From the NCBI GenBank assembly GCA_019137255.1, contig WPDH01000315.1:62001-126000 (forward strand): a stretch of 64,000 bases of DNA. The letters run 5' to 3'. Position 1 is the stretch's first letter, and every line of letters starts with the position of its first letter. Shown here in pieces: positions 11,601-24,144 of the stretch. The translations under genes were made by a program, and so were the position numbers. The DNA comes from Corinectria fuckeliana (taxonomy: Eukaryota > Ascomycota > Sordariomycetes > Hypocreales > Nectriaceae). The notes under the pieces were generated by a model. That model did no database searches and was not told where the DNA came from. It saw only the letters and a list, made by a program, of their open reading frames with translations.

Positions 11601-14600
11601 GAGGGCTCCGGGAAATCCACTGGCGACGGTCAGCAAACGAGAGTGCAATGGACCGAGGAGCAGCTTCCTGTTCTTGAGACCATTGCCGAAAACTTTCAGG
11701 TGGCTGTCGAGCCCCTCTCGCCGGGAGATAGCTTGGCCGGCTTGGGCTTCAGCTCTCTGCAGCTCACCAAGCTGGCGTGGTCGTTGAGGCGTCAGCTAAA
11801 GTGCGCAATTGGGGTTCTCGACCTCATGCGGTGCCAGTTTCTTGGCGAGCTGGTCGACGTCGTTCTCAGCAAGCTGCCGGGTCAAGCTCAAAAGGCCAGA
11901 CTTGCACAGTCCACAGAGACGGACACTTCATGGGTGGCTTCCACCACAGACATGCTGACCAAGAAGCTCCGCGGCGACATTCTGCCGCACGACACATCGT
12001 ACGTGCTGCTGCCGGCAACTCCAATGCAGGAGTCACTCATCGTAGAGACGATGCTTGAGCCCCGGGCGTACTGGGCGCATCGTGTGTTTGACCTGAGCCA
12101 CCTGGGCGAGATTGATGGCCATCGTCTGAAGGAAGCCTGGACGGCAGCTGCCCGGAAATTCGACATACTAAGAACCGTCTTCGTTCCCCTGACACAGCTG
12201 GACATGCAACACACGGAAGAGGATAACCGTGACAATAGCATCACGGCGTGGGCTCGTCAACAGGGGATCCAGTCCACTATCCTTCAGCTGGTCCGAGACG
12301 AACCAACAGTGCGCTGGACTTGGCTATCGAGTAACGAAGACCAAAGCCTAGCCAGGTGGGCCGAGAAACTACAGATGGAATTGGCGCCGACAACAACAAC
12401 CCAGCCCCCTTGGTCCGTCACATTTGCCGAGGGCGATGGCAAGTTGATGCTGAGTATGCATCACGCGCTCTACGACAGTGTATCTTCAGAGATACTGCTG
12501 GACACCGTTGCAAAGCTCTACCGGAAGCAAGCCGGAGATGGCTACTCTGGTGAGAACGACGTGGTGGTGCAGCTCCAGAGAGGCATGGAGCTGGGTCTGC
12601 TGCCCACTGCTTCCCAGAGGGACGAGGCTGCCTCCTTGTGGAATATTCGTCTAGCCGACCTCAGGAAGACAACAGGCGCCCTCAACGCCCCATTTCCAGA
12701 TTTGACACAGTCCCGACAAAAGCAGCCACAGCAGATCCTACTGTCGAGAAAGGCGATCCCTGCTTCGTTCTTCACGTCCGAGTCCGTGTCTGCGTGTACA
12801 TCACCCGCTCTCCCGACCTTGTTCCAGTCCGCATTTGGCTGCGTTCTGGCCTCATACCTGGAGCTCAAGGCCGTCGTGTTTGGCCAGACCGTCTCGCAAA
12901 GGATCCTGCACCCAGACCTCGCCCACGTCATGGGCCCTGCCATAGCCACTCTTCCCGTCATTGTCCGTGCGGACGCCCATTCGGCCGAGGAACTCTGGAG
13001 AGACATGGCCCGCGACTCTTCCACCCTTTTTCAAAACACGCACAGTAGCCTGCACCCCGTGGACATAAAGAAGATACTCAACCAAGGCAGCGGGAGCAGC
13101 GACGCCCCCTTTCCGGGTCTCTTTGTTTACCACCCGGCCCCAGAAAGCGCCCAAGACGCCGAGAACATTACCGTTCAACAACAAATGTTCCGGGAGGTAG
13201 CACAGGCACTGTCTCTTAACGTGGAGCATCCCCTTGCCTTGAACATGTTCGAGGCCGATGAGGCTATGGAGCTCACCGGAGACGGGCGTCGCATCTCGCA
13301 GGCGCAGCTGGAACTCATGTTGGACCAGATTATCGACCAGGCCCGGGCTATGGTGGAGTCACCACAGATCCCTCTTGACCGGCTTCAAAATAGAATGGAC
13401 CACAGTCTCATATCTATCAGTGGCGAGGCTGCCCCTGCTGACGAGGTTCGCGCAGTCGACCCAACTGAAGGAGTTTCCATATATGCGTCCCAGCATCCCG
13501 AATGGATCGCGGCTGAGGAGGTCATTCTTCGAGAGTCCGATCAGGACGAAGACGAAGTAGTCACCAAGACCGTCACATACGCCCAGCTGGACAAGCTCAC
13601 AAATGTCCTCGCTTCCAGGCTTGCATCTCACAAGGCCCGTCTTCAGCCCGACGACATGGTTGCCTTGTACATGAACAGGGACCTCAAGTCGCTCGCAGCA
13701 ACCCTGGCCATCTTCCGGGCCGGCTACGTGTACCTTCCCGTGGACGAGCATCTGCCCCCGGCTCGGAAGCGACTCCTCGTCCGAGACGCCAAGGCGAAGC
13801 TCATCATTACCACGGAGGAGCTCATCGGGGACCTGGACTTGAACCTGAACAGTGATCCGCCGGCTTTTCTGATGCCGGATGGTGACGATGATGTCAACGT
13901 GATGCTATCTTGGCCCGTATCTCCCTCTGCGTCTCAGTCTCAGAAACAGCTCGAGACCAGCCACGGTGGCTACCTTCTATACACGTCGGGTTCGACGGGG
14001 CGTCCCAAGGGCGTACGCGTGTCCAACAGTAACCTTTGCCATTTTATTTCCTCCTTCAGCAGCCGCATGATAGAGTCCTCGCCCGTCACGGCCAGCTTAG
14101 GGGGCGTCGGCAAGTATCTCAACCTCACGTCCCGGGCCTTCGACCCGCATCTCACGCAGCTCTTTGTGCCCTGGTACCTGGGCCACCGCGTTGTCATCGG
14201 CAAAGATCGTACGGCCATGCTCGGCAGCCTGCAGCACCTCATCAACGAGCTAGGCATCACACACTTTGGTTCTGTGCCCTCTGTGTTGACTCAACTGGGA
14301 CTGCGGCCTGAAGACGTGCCCTCGGTCAGAGTCGTGACGACTGGCGGAGAAAAGGCGTCAAGCGAGCTCCTAGACACATGGACAAAGCAGCAGAAACAGC
14401 AACAGAAAGCTGTCCTTTTCAACTTCTATGGGCCGACCGAGGTCACAATTGGCTGTTTAGGTCATGCCGTGAACCGCGACTCCAACGCTCGCAACCTCGG
14501 TTTGCCGCTCCAGGGCCTCGAGGCTCTGCTGTTGTGCCCCGGTACTGGTTCTGAACAAATAATTGCCAGGAGAGGACAGCCGGGCGAGCTCTGCGTCGCT

Positions 14601-17600
14601 GGTCCGCAGGTGGCCATGGGCTATCTGGACAGACCTACCGAGAACGCCAAGAGCTTCCAGACGACCTCCTTGCTAGGAGACGGCGACAAGAGAATTTACA
14701 GAACAGGCGACATGATGAGGATGATGCACGATGGCACCCTCGAATTTCTTGGCCGGGAAGACCAGCAGCAAGCCAAGATCCGTGGCCAGAGGCTGGAACT
14801 CGATGAGGTTGTGTCTTTCCTGAAGCAAGCTGCAGCCGACGAGGGTGACCTAGACTTTGCCGCCGCCGTTGTCGCCAGTGGCAATGACGAGAACTCGAGC
14901 CAGCAGCAGCAGCTGTTGGGCTTTGTGGCCCGTAACGCGAGGAGCCTCCTGAAGGGGGAGGCTGAGGCCGAGATTGAGCTGCTCCAGAACCAAGGCCGGG
15001 CGTTGACGTCCTTGCTGGAGAGGCTCGAGAAGAAATGCGAGGCTGGGCTCCCGGCCTTTATGGTGCCCACAATGCTCTGGGTCTCGAGGATCCCCTATCT
15101 TGCTGCATCGGGCAAGGTAGATACTAAGCTCCTAGCCAAGCTGGCGAGTGCCTTTTCCGCTTCTCAACAGGTTCAACAAGGCCGAGATGAAGACGGGCCT
15201 GCGTCTACTGCCATTATGGGTAGTCCTAATTACGTCTTGGACGGCAAAGAGTCCGTCGTCGTCGCGGCTGTAGAGGAGGCCGTCGGCAGCAGCACTGTCA
15301 ACGCCACAGCGGCAAGCAGTATTCATCGCTTGGGCATCGACAGTCTCTCGGCCGTTCATCTGGTGTCCCTCTTGAGGAAACGAGGCTTTGCCAAGCTCAC
15401 CATGGCCGACATCCTATCGTCGTCGTGCACAGTAGGAACCATAGCACGATTTGCCGATGCAGACTTGGACAGTAGCCATCAGCAGGCGACAGACAGAGAC
15501 AGGCTACCAGAGGTCAAGGCTCTCAGTACGGCGGATATTGGCCCAGTTCCCGTCGGTCTCAGCAATTTGCAGATCGAAGCCGTTCTGCCCTGCCTGCCTC
15601 TACAGTCCGCTCTTGTTGCTCGGTCCCTGGTGTGGCTGAGCGCCAACGATGATAATGGTGATGGCGATGTTCCATACGTGGCGCAGTTCCACTACCGTCT
15701 TTCCCGCGGCACAGATGTCGCCAGATGGAAGAAGTCGGCCGAGCTAGTTGTCGCCTCCGAGGCTATGCTGAGGACCTGCTTTGTCCAACGGGAGGACGAT
15801 GGTGGCATCTTCCAGGTTGTTCTCCGGTCGCCTCCTTTCTCGCCATTCGACGGCCAAGGACATCCAGCTGATATAGTAGCCCAAATGAACGTACGACCGC
15901 CAGTCAGACTTCAAGTACGAGAGACGGACAATTCTGGCGAGACTGTCGTTTCTTTGAAGATACATCATGCCTTGTTCGACGGTGTGGCCATTGACGTGCT
16001 CAGGAAGAGGCTGGAGCAGAGCTACGAGGGACAAGACGTCGTTTCTGCCTCATCTAACAATAGCCTCAAGATCCTGACCAGCATCTCTAGCTACTGCTAC
16101 CTCTCGGATACGCAATTAGAATCCACAAGGCGATTGTGGCAGGCAAGGTTGAGTGGTGTCCGGCCGTGCCGTGTAGGTGCCAATAGCGACAACAATAACA
16201 ACAACAAACATGATGGAACCATGGTCCGGTCGACTCTACGTCTTGACTGCACACTTTTCCAGCTCAAGGCCAAGCTGCAGGCTCAGTCTCAACAGTCCGG
16301 CGTGTCGATATCGGCGTCTTCTGCTTTTCAGCTGGCCACCGCCCTCTGTCTAGCTAAACTGACTCGACAGACATCTGTCGTCTACGGCTTTGTCATGTCA
16401 CTCCGGCCCCTGATTAACCACGTCGTCGACGGCGTGGACGACTTTGTCGGGCCATGCCTCAACACCCTGCTGCAGACGCTCAGCCTCCAAAAAGGGAGCG
16501 AGACTTTACCTGAGCTAGCCCAAAGAATTCACGAGGCCCATATCGGTGCCTGCCAGGGCCCAATGCCACTCGTCAGTGTAGAGAGGGTACAGCGTTGGGC
16601 TGGATCCGAGGACAAGCTGTTTGACAGTCTACTTAGCATCAACCTTGTGCCCGCGGACAAGACGGCGAATGGCGAGCTTGAACCCGGGTGCATGAGTGCT
16701 CTTCGTACCCGTAGCAAGAGCGATATGGCCATGGCTATTGACGTTGATCTGCACGCAGATGGCAAGATTGTCTTGACTCTTTCGTCAGCTGGGGCTTTGA
16801 CCGAGTCACAGCTGAATGATGTCGGCCGGTTGTTTGAGAAGGTCGTGTGGAGTTCTGCCGACAATAACGCGAGAGTCGAGCATTTTGTGCCGGTGCACTA
16901 TGATGCCGTGAACGTCATCGCTGTTTCTTCTGAACCAGAACCAGGTCTGGTAGATGAGGGATATCAAGAGGCCTTGGCCTCCGTCCAGAAAACCGTTTGC
17001 CGCCTCCTCCAGCTGAAGCCGTCAGACATATTGGACAAGACCATGACGACTTCGTTGTACCAGCTGGGCCTCGATTCCATCACCGTTCTCCCATTCGTCA
17101 AGCTTATCAACAAATCGGACAGCATCAAGCTCACTCCCGATGCAGTCATTAGGGCCCGAACTATCCAAGGCACCGCAAGACTTGTCCAGGAGGCGAAGAC
17201 TAGGACAGGTACTACTGTCAGTGGCAACAGGAGACGAAGTTCAGCAGCTAGACGTGACAAGGTCAGCAACGGCATCAACGATGAAGAGGTGTACGAGAAT
17301 ACTCTGGAGCGAATTGCCAAGGATCTCCTATTCCTCGCGACACCACTCCAAGAAGGCATGCTCAGTGCATCGCTGGCCATTGCCAGCAAGGCCTACACCT
17401 ACGTCCACACCATCCAGTTGTCCGAAAGCGCCCTCGGAGCAGACACTCCCAGCCTCGACAACTTCTTCGCCGCTGCCAGGGATACAGTACAAGCCTGTGA
17501 GATATTGAGAGCCCGCTTCATCTTCACCCAGAATGACGAGGCACCGTGGGTTGGTGTTGTGTCCCCCACTGAACAGAGCGATCTTGTCAGTTGGGAGGCA

Positions 17601-20453
17601 GTGAAGTCGGATCTGCCTGGCAGGGTACAGCTGAGGATTCACCATGCTCTGTATGACGCGACTTCGATTCAGGCTGTGTGGCGTATCCTAGGCGAGAACT
17701 ACCGCAGGCATCTTGAAGGCCATGGCCAGGATAGCGAAGAAACTGCAAGGCATATGTTCAGGCCCTTTGCAAAGACAGTTGCCTTGGCGCAAAGGGCTTC
17801 AGTGGCATTCTGGACCAATGTAGTTCAAGGCTACAGCTATACGCCATTGGACTTCTCTGGCGACTCACTTCAGGCGTCATCCGCCTTCCATTTTGAATTA
17901 GGCGAAGAAGAGCTGTCTCTTCTGCAGACGAGATGCAGGGAACTCAGCGTAACGACCAAGGCAGCGCTTCAGCTCGCCTGGGTGCAAGTGCTCTGCGAGT
18001 CTCTCTACGGGCAAGCTGATGTCGTCTACGGCGAGGTCGTCTCGACTGGTGGCGGGTTTGACGGTGACGGTGACGGTGACGCTGTCATGGTTGGCCCTAC
18101 GATCAATACAGTGCCCATGCGGGTCAAACTGGCGGACCAGGGGATCTCTGTCAACGTTGCAGAGGCTTTGGCCCGGGTGCAGAAGATGGTTGACGATGCC
18201 AGGGGGACGGATGCAATGGCATCTCTGAGGAAGATTCAGACGTTGTGGAGATCGTCAAGTCGAAGCTGGGACCAGGAACACTCTCCCGCGAGTCTATTCC
18301 AGAGTCTGTTCGTGTTTGACGGTGTCATCACCTCCGCAGGAACTGACAGCGACGGCTCGACACAACCGTTGTTCGGGCCTGCTCAGACCCAGAGCGTCGA
18401 GGGAGGCTCTGATGGACCGGCGTATGACGATTACCCTTTGATTGTCAGCTTCCAGATCAAGAATAACACCCTTCACGGTAAGCTGAGAGCCAAGATGACC
18501 ACAAAGGAGGTGGAAACTCTGGGAAGCCGACTGGAGGCTGCGGTGAGACGCGTCGTTGCATATGAAGTGCAAAGGCCGGCACTTGACATCAGCCACATGG
18601 AAATGGTAGGAAAGAAGAACTCGGCCCTAAACGGAAGGGCCACGAATGAGACGGCCAATCATCTGGAAACGGACAGCCTGACTGAAACATCCCATGCTGC
18701 TGTTTTGGAAGTGGTTAAAACGGTGCTCGGCACAAGGTGTAGAGGCAAGGATATTGGCTACCACACCAGGTTGGTCAACGTGGGCCTTGACTCGATCTTG
18801 GCCATTCGCCTGTCGAGGTTACTGAGGAAGCAGCTGGGGATGAGTGCGAGCGTCTTTGATATAATCAAAGGCGCCAGCGTTAGTGACATTGTCAAGAGCA
18901 CGACCTCGGCTAAAAAGGTCGTGGTACCGGAACCGAGACAACAGGCGTCGCTGACCGAAGGGGAAGAGCTGAAGGGGTTGGTGGCGAAGGATCTCGGGGT
19001 ACCAAGGGACTTCGTCAAGTCCGTCCTCCCGGTCCTGGCCGGCCAGCGTGCGCACTTGGAGCAATGGTTGTACAACGGCAAGAGGTTCTTCGAGGCTCCG
19101 TGGGTGTACCGTGTGGTTGACGATTCTCTCGATGCGGGGAAACTGGCGAGCTGCTGGGCTGAGCTTTGCCGAGTTCACGAAGCTCTACGGACCACCTTCG
19201 TGTGGACAGGTGGCGATGCCACAGGACTAGTCCAAGTCACTCTCGGCGAACAATGGGCGGGAGAAGGACGCTTTGTGGTTCTCCGAGACTTGTCCAAGCC
19301 CATCCAAGCCTTGATCGACGAGCACGTCGGCGAGGAAAATGGCAAGCCATCAGACTTGAGGCAGCCCCCGGCTCGTCTCTCGTTCCTGGAAGCCTTGGAC
19401 GGAAAGGCAGTTGTGCTCCGAGTCCACCACGCGCTGTACGACGCCTGGAGTATCAAGATGATTGAGAGGGACTTCAATGAGCTCTTGACCTTTGGCAAGG
19501 TGCTGCAGACTCGTGTGACTTTGGAACACGTGGTTCGTCAAATTAGAGACATCAGGCAGCCCGAAGCGGAGGACTCGTACTGGAAACATCACCTATCACA
19601 CGCCCAAGACACTGTTCTCCACGCGGGTGCTAAAAGTGATGGTGCAATCAAGTCTCCGCTGGGCCCGCACTTCAAAGCCAGTTATTCTGCCGTTGTTCCG
19701 CAGAGCACCATTGACGGGCTTTCACACATCAAGAGCAGCAATGCCCGCACCTCGGCCGCCATCATCCTTGCTTATGCCAGGACGCTGGGGCACTTCACGA
19801 AGCGCTCTCGACCCACATTCGGCCTGAACCATGCCTCACGGTCACTTTCATCCGCCGACGGGGCCCAGACTCTCGACCTGACTGCCGCGAGCGTGCCGAC
19901 TCTGACGGTGACGCCGTTTTGCGTCCACCTGGATAGCCGAAACCCCGGCGCGGCGTCATCTGACAAGCATCTGCTAGACTTTGTGCAAGACCATCTAGCG
20001 CAGCTCACCAAGTTCGCGCAGTCAGACGGTGTGCAAAGGTTTTGCCCCAGGTTCAACTCCTACGTCAACATTCTCTACCCGGAAAACAATGCCGCAGGAG
20101 TCGAGGATGAGCATGAGCATGTCAACGCCGCAACAAAAGTGCTCAGCAGGCACAGGCTCAGGGAGCCTCTTGCATCAGACTACTTCACTGTCACTGAGCT
20201 GTCCTCATCCACAGTCTCTACTATTGAAGAGCTTGAGACGTCCCATTTGTGTCCCCATCGATTCTTCTTCAACGTCATCGTTCATCAAGGTCAAGATATC
20301 AGTGTGGCAGTGAGTGGCGATGAGATGCTATGCGGCGGGGACCTGGCTATGGTCACGAGCCTCGTGTCGTATTTCGGCTCTGAACTGGAAAGGATAATTG
20401 AAGGCGCAGGTACCGACCAGTTCTCTGTCACTCAGACCAGAGAGAGACAGTGA
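5634..20453 (+). CDS. Ferrichrome-type siderophore nonribosomal peptide synthetase (SidC-like)
   Basis: Two exons: 5634-6029 and 6087-20453. The intron is 57 nt (GTGAGT donor, CTAAC branch, CAG acceptor) and joins in frame to give 4920 residues. Domain order is A1-T1-C1-A2-T2-C2-A3-T3-C3-T4-C4-T5-C5. A3-type motifs are YTSGTTGMPKG (about residue 386), WTSGTTGEPKG (about 1585) and YTSGSTGRPKG (about 2762). Carrier serines are Ser838, Ser2022, Ser3218, Ser3796 and Ser4368. Condensation motifs are AHCICDG (1091-1097), HHALYDS (2257-2263), HHALFDG (3425-3431), HHALYDA (3984-3990) and HHALYDA (4579-4585). Three modules followed by two T-C pairs and a terminal C domain is the known plan of SidC/NPS2-type synthetases, which build cyclic hexapeptides from three N5-acyl-N5-hydroxyornithines and small amino acids; the repeated T-C units are used iteratively. 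The exact product (ferricrocin, ferrichrome, malonichrome or other) cannot be decided here. Low-complexity Ser and Gln-Thr tracts lie within A1. Confidence 0.95.
6030..6086 (+). other. Intron of the siderophore NRPS
   Basis: 57 nt, GTGAGT donor, CTAAC at 6071-6075 and an ATCAG acceptor. Splicing joins codon 132 (AAG) to GCC with the phase kept. It is the only intron needed across nearly 15 kb of coding sequence. Confidence 0.85.
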
Positions 20454-22287
20454 CGGCTTTAGTGTGACGGTCGGGTGTATCCTAGAAGTATACGGTATGT
20501 CCGGACATGGTGTTTAATGATCGAATGGATCAGGACGTCGTAGTGACCAATGTAGGTCACGGTCTGATAATGGTAGAAGAGTAGATTCAATGTAACCAAC
20601 TGTGTTGATAGCTAAGGAGCTTAAGGCTCTTGTCTACTGTACCGAGTGGATGTGTATATATATAACGTGGAGCGACGGGGACAGAGCAGTCGTTTCAACA
20701 TAAGTATTGGCCCGGTAAGGACTGAAGTGAAACTGATATCACTGACGATTTGGTTATAAATAGCAGTAAGCAACAGAAGGCGACTTTCCTTTCGCTTGGT
20801 CAACGAACTTTTGGTGCGAAGCGATATCAGTTCATACTTTGATATGGAGAACGCGACGCCGTGAAGGAGAAAATGAGGTCGCAGAGGCGCGAAACGTGGG
20901 GGCCACCCTGACACTCACCCCTACAGAGTAAATATGCCGGACAAGAGATGGGCCCCTAGAAAGATGCAAGGCCGGCCAGCCGTTGGTCACTCCTCAGAAT
21001 ATTTATTTGTGAGCGAATGGCAGCTAGCCATGGGCGGTTACGCGTTGCCACGTTGGCGCAGGCCTGGATGCATGAATCTTGATGATGCTATGGGGGGAGA
21101 GAAGCTGAGCCCTGCAGCTCTGCTAGCTACAGGCCAGTGGGCTGACGAGTCTATCTATTCTACCTGTCATCAGGTAATCAACAATCTACAGGGCCCATCC
21201 TTTACTCCTACAGAGCGACTCGTACAATCTTTGGCACTGTTACTGTGCGTTCAACGCTCTCTTGGAAGCCTATTAACATCTGAACCTTCCTCATTAGTAG
21301 CGATATTTATTTTCTCTTCCTCCGATGCCATCCTCGAAGGACTAGAAACTGGACCACCAAGCACAAGAAGACCTGATCACGGCCACACTGGACAATGTCC
21401 GCCGCATGGGCTATCTTGACGCTACCTAGGGGAAGGAGATTCACAATGTCCTTGACGGCTGCGTTCTGGAACACACCACGTCAACGGCCGTGCCATCGTC
21501 ATCAAGGTCAAGAGCCGCATCAACCGTACTGGGAGCGACGTGATAGACTACGCAGCCATACACGGAATCAAAGCCCCGAGGGTTAGAGTAGAGCTATACT
21601 AGAGTCTACCGAAATGACCATTCTGGGTATGCTCGACTAAATACGGTCGGAATAGCACAAAGTCGCCGCATGATTCGACTGGTTGCTCTCGGTGTCAATG
21701 AGCACCGAACGGCTCGGGACGAGATACTTCGACCCCATTTCACCGACTCTAATATGAGAAATGCCTCTCCAGAAACCGAACTCTGCCATGATCCACAAAC
21801 GCACCTCATTCGTGGAACATTGATCAAATGCCGTCCCGCTACGGAAAATACAACATAAATGACGTAGCTTATAGTCTTGTTTCGTAGTCATCTGCCTATG
21901 TGCTCGGAGTGTTAGCCGACGTAGAATACCCTGGAATATAGTGCGGGTAAAGTCACAACTCAAGTTGGATGATCGATAGCTGATTTGGGGCTCGCCGTTC
22001 ACCAAGACTGTCAATACCAACCTCTAAGCTCCAAGAACGGTAGCGGGCAACTTAGAGCATACTTACAGTTTTGAATGGCCGGGGCAACTAAACAATTATC
22101 ATGCAACGATTCACAGCAAAACGTGTCTGACTTGCTCGCATTAGCAGCGAGTTGCTACTAGCAAAGAGTCAAAAGAACAAAGTCCAGTACCGCATTCAGG
22201 AACCAGCAGTATCAGTTATCTCCAGAAAGAAAACAGTTATAGTACAAATATTTTTCCTACAATCTATCCCTTACAATATTAACAGGA
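20454..22287. other. Intergenic region with a degraded kinase-like fragment
   Basis: 1.8 kb. Only 21349-21602 shows readable protein character (listed separately). A 161-codon frame at 20934-21419 has no recognisable motif and I do not support it. The rest, including the NRPS 3' flank with a (TA)n run near 20655, holds nothing I can name. Confidence 0.5.
21349..21602 (+). pseudogene. Aminoglycoside-phosphotransferase/kinase-like remnant
   Basis: One frame reads LDNVRRMGYLDAT, hits a TAG at 21427-21429, and continues as KEIHNVLDGCVLEHTT. After a shift of frame near 21470-21482 it continues as NGRAIVIKVKSR, then a segment ending YAAIHGIKAPRVRVELY and a TAG. The second part resembles the first strands of the N-lobe of fungal APH/ChoK-type phosphotransferases: a small residue run, Val-Lys-Val with the ATP-binding lysine, then an IPxPRV-like element. 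The C-lobe with the catalytic Asp is missing. A stop plus a frameshift and no downstream lobe argue for a dead fragment. Family assignment is tentative. Confidence 0.4.
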
Positions 22288-24144
22288 CTAATTGAAATCC
22301 TTTATTCTCCTCCGCCGAAAAGGTGGTGGCGGGTCTGGCGCCGCTGCTGGTGGGAAACTATCTTTCAAGTTTGGATGACCTTGGCGCAGTTCGTACAGGG
22401 CTGGGGAGCGAGTTGGAAATGGCTCTTGTGGATCATCTGACTCTGGATTATCCTCATCTTGTACTTTGGAATGAAAATGTGCCTTCGTCCTTTGCCTGGC
22501 TGTGACAACTGGCTTCCCTTGTGTCGTTTCGAAGCCGTCTGTTTCCCAGTAAACTGCCGATTGTTCTCTCCTTCTACCAACATTTTCACGCGCTTCAGAA
22601 GACCGAGTTGCTTGACCCCGTCTGGCTTTAGTAGAGGGAAATCTTGGGTCGCCAGGCTCTCGATTGACTTGCTCAGAAGGTTCCACACCCTCCTCACGGA
22701 GACGAGCTGGGCGCAGATTTCGTGTAGGCTGATTCAAATATACCGGATCATCCTGCCGCTCTTGAATCGTTGAGCGACTGGACTCCAAAGGCAGATTCTG
22801 AAGCCTGCTATGGCGCAGCGGTGGGCCATGGCCCAATGTAGGCGTGACAGGATCGATCGGCGCGTCACTGGAGGCGACAGACCGTAGACCTCTTGACCGC
22901 CGCCGATTCTCTCTTATAACGTTTTCACCAGAAGCTGGCCGCCGCGGGGACTGACTGTCCTCTAGCCCGTCTAGCTTGAGATCTCTCAGAATGTCTATCA
23001 CAATAGCTTCAACGCTGCTGCGAAAGTCTCGATCGCCTCGGAGTTCCATCAGCTCTCCCCGTTCTGGTTCGAGTCTGTCCCTATTTGGCGCTTCCAGACT
23101 CTCCCTCTTTGAACTTGCATACGACCCTCGATCCCCTTGTTTCCTGCTTTCTTCGATGAGCCGATGAATATCCCCTAGGAGCCGGCCCGACTCTCCTCCC
23201 CTCCTTTCGTCCCAGGAGCGCAAATCATCTGGTATATGTCGGCCAAGTACCGATGAACTTCGCAAGAGGTAGTCTAATCGCAACCTCTCCGGATCTGATT
23301 GAATTTCGATATCTCTCTGCTGTGACAGTACGGACTTGACTTCGTCTATTTGCTTTCGCAATTTCTGGAAATTATTCCTCGTCTCTCTGTGATCTGCCGC
23401 TTCTTTCTCTCTTCTTTCAGGTGTTGGTTTTTTCTTCCTGTGCGGTCGGCCTGTCCTGCCGTTGTCCGATGCTCTCCTGGTTCGCTCCAGCTCATAGTCT
23501 GGATACGAAGGCTCGAAAACAGGCGGCGGGCATCGAGTACTGGATACAGTTGGGTATTGTAGGGTAGTTTGAGGCCCAGAGTAGAAGCCATGACCATGGT
23601 AGAGATTTCCAGGAACCGGGTGGTGAACAGGGGGCTGTGTGTTCGTAGCATAATAATAGGGTGGTGGCTGGGAGTAGTTGGCGTTATAGGAGTTTGCGAA
23701 GTGATTATTGGTGGGATAAGAAGGACCCGGGATATAGCTATTGGAGCCCATTCGATAAGCGGAGGAGACAGGTTGGTTCATGGGAAATTGGGCGAATGCG
23801 TCTTGAGTCCACGCCCGCGACGCATCTGGCCGATACGTTGAAGTGAAGGGATTTTTATCGCAATCGCCCTGTTGATAAGGGATAGTCTCACCACCAGCCT
23901 GTCTCATGTAGCCAGCGTTGCCCGGGTCATTGGCGTAGGCTTGATTTGACGACTGAGCACCAGGTTCCCTTCTTGGCATCTCGACGTGTCGATTGGGTGT
24001 CGGTATTTCGGATGATGAGTCGCTCCAATCTTCGCCTTGCTCACCCGAAGCCTCGATATATGTCTGCTGGCGCCCACTCTCGTTTTGAGCATGTCGTGTG
24101 TCGGGCCTGGGAGGTGATAGTTGTGGCTGGGCTCTTTGATCCAT
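22288..24144 (-). CDS. Uncharacterised disordered Arg/Ser/Pro-rich protein
   Basis: 618-codon single open frame; I do not recognise a family. Residues 1-230 are rich in Pro, Tyr, Asn, Gln and Ser with many aromatic-proline patches such as SQPPPYYYATNTQPP. Around 230-280 is a basic stretch (RPHRKKKPTPERREKEAADH) running into a likely coiled coil (NNFQKLRKQIDEVKSVLSQQ). The C-terminal half is dominated by Arg, Glu and Ser and ends in a Pro run followed by FRRRRIKDFN. No signal peptide or membrane segment is seen. The whole protein is probably largely disordered apart from the coiled coil, as in RNA-binding or scaffold proteins. An upstream frame starting at 24305 could supply a first exon, so the 5' end is uncertain. 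It is divergent from the SesA gene, 1.3 kb away. Confidence 0.7.
   Translation of the reverse strand: MDQRAQPQLSPPRPDTRHAQNESGRQQTYIEASGEQGEDWSDSSSEIPTPNRHVEMPRREPGAQSSNQAYANDPGNAGYMRQAGGETIPYQQGDCDKNPFTSTYRPDASRAWTQDAFAQFPMNQPVSSAYRMGSNSYIPGPSYPTNNHFANSYNANYSQPPPYYYATNTQPPVHHPVPGNLYHGHGFYSGPQTTLQYPTVSSTRCPPPVFEPSYPDYELERTRRASDNGRTGRPHRKKKPTPERREKEAADHRETRNNFQKLRKQIDEVKSVLSQQRDIEIQSDPERLRLDYLLRSSSVLGRHIPDDLRSWDERRGGESGRLLGDIHRLIEESRKQGDRGSYASSKRESLEAPNRDRLEPERGELMELRGDRDFRSSVEAIVIDILRDLKLDGLEDSQSPRRPASGENVIRENRRRSRGLRSVASSDAPIDPVTPTLGHGPPLRHSRLQNLPLESSRSTIQERQDDPVYLNQPTRNLRPARLREEGVEPSEQVNREPGDPRFPSTKARRGQATRSSEARENVGRRREQSAVYWETDGFETTQGKPVVTARQRTKAHFHSKVQDEDNPESDDPQEPFPTRSPALYELRQGHPNLKDSFPPAAAPDPPPPFRRRRIKDFN

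Noticed and set aside
20934..21419. 161-codon plus-strand frame after the NRPS
   Set aside because: No family motif, mixed composition, and it overlaps the kinase-like remnant in another frame.
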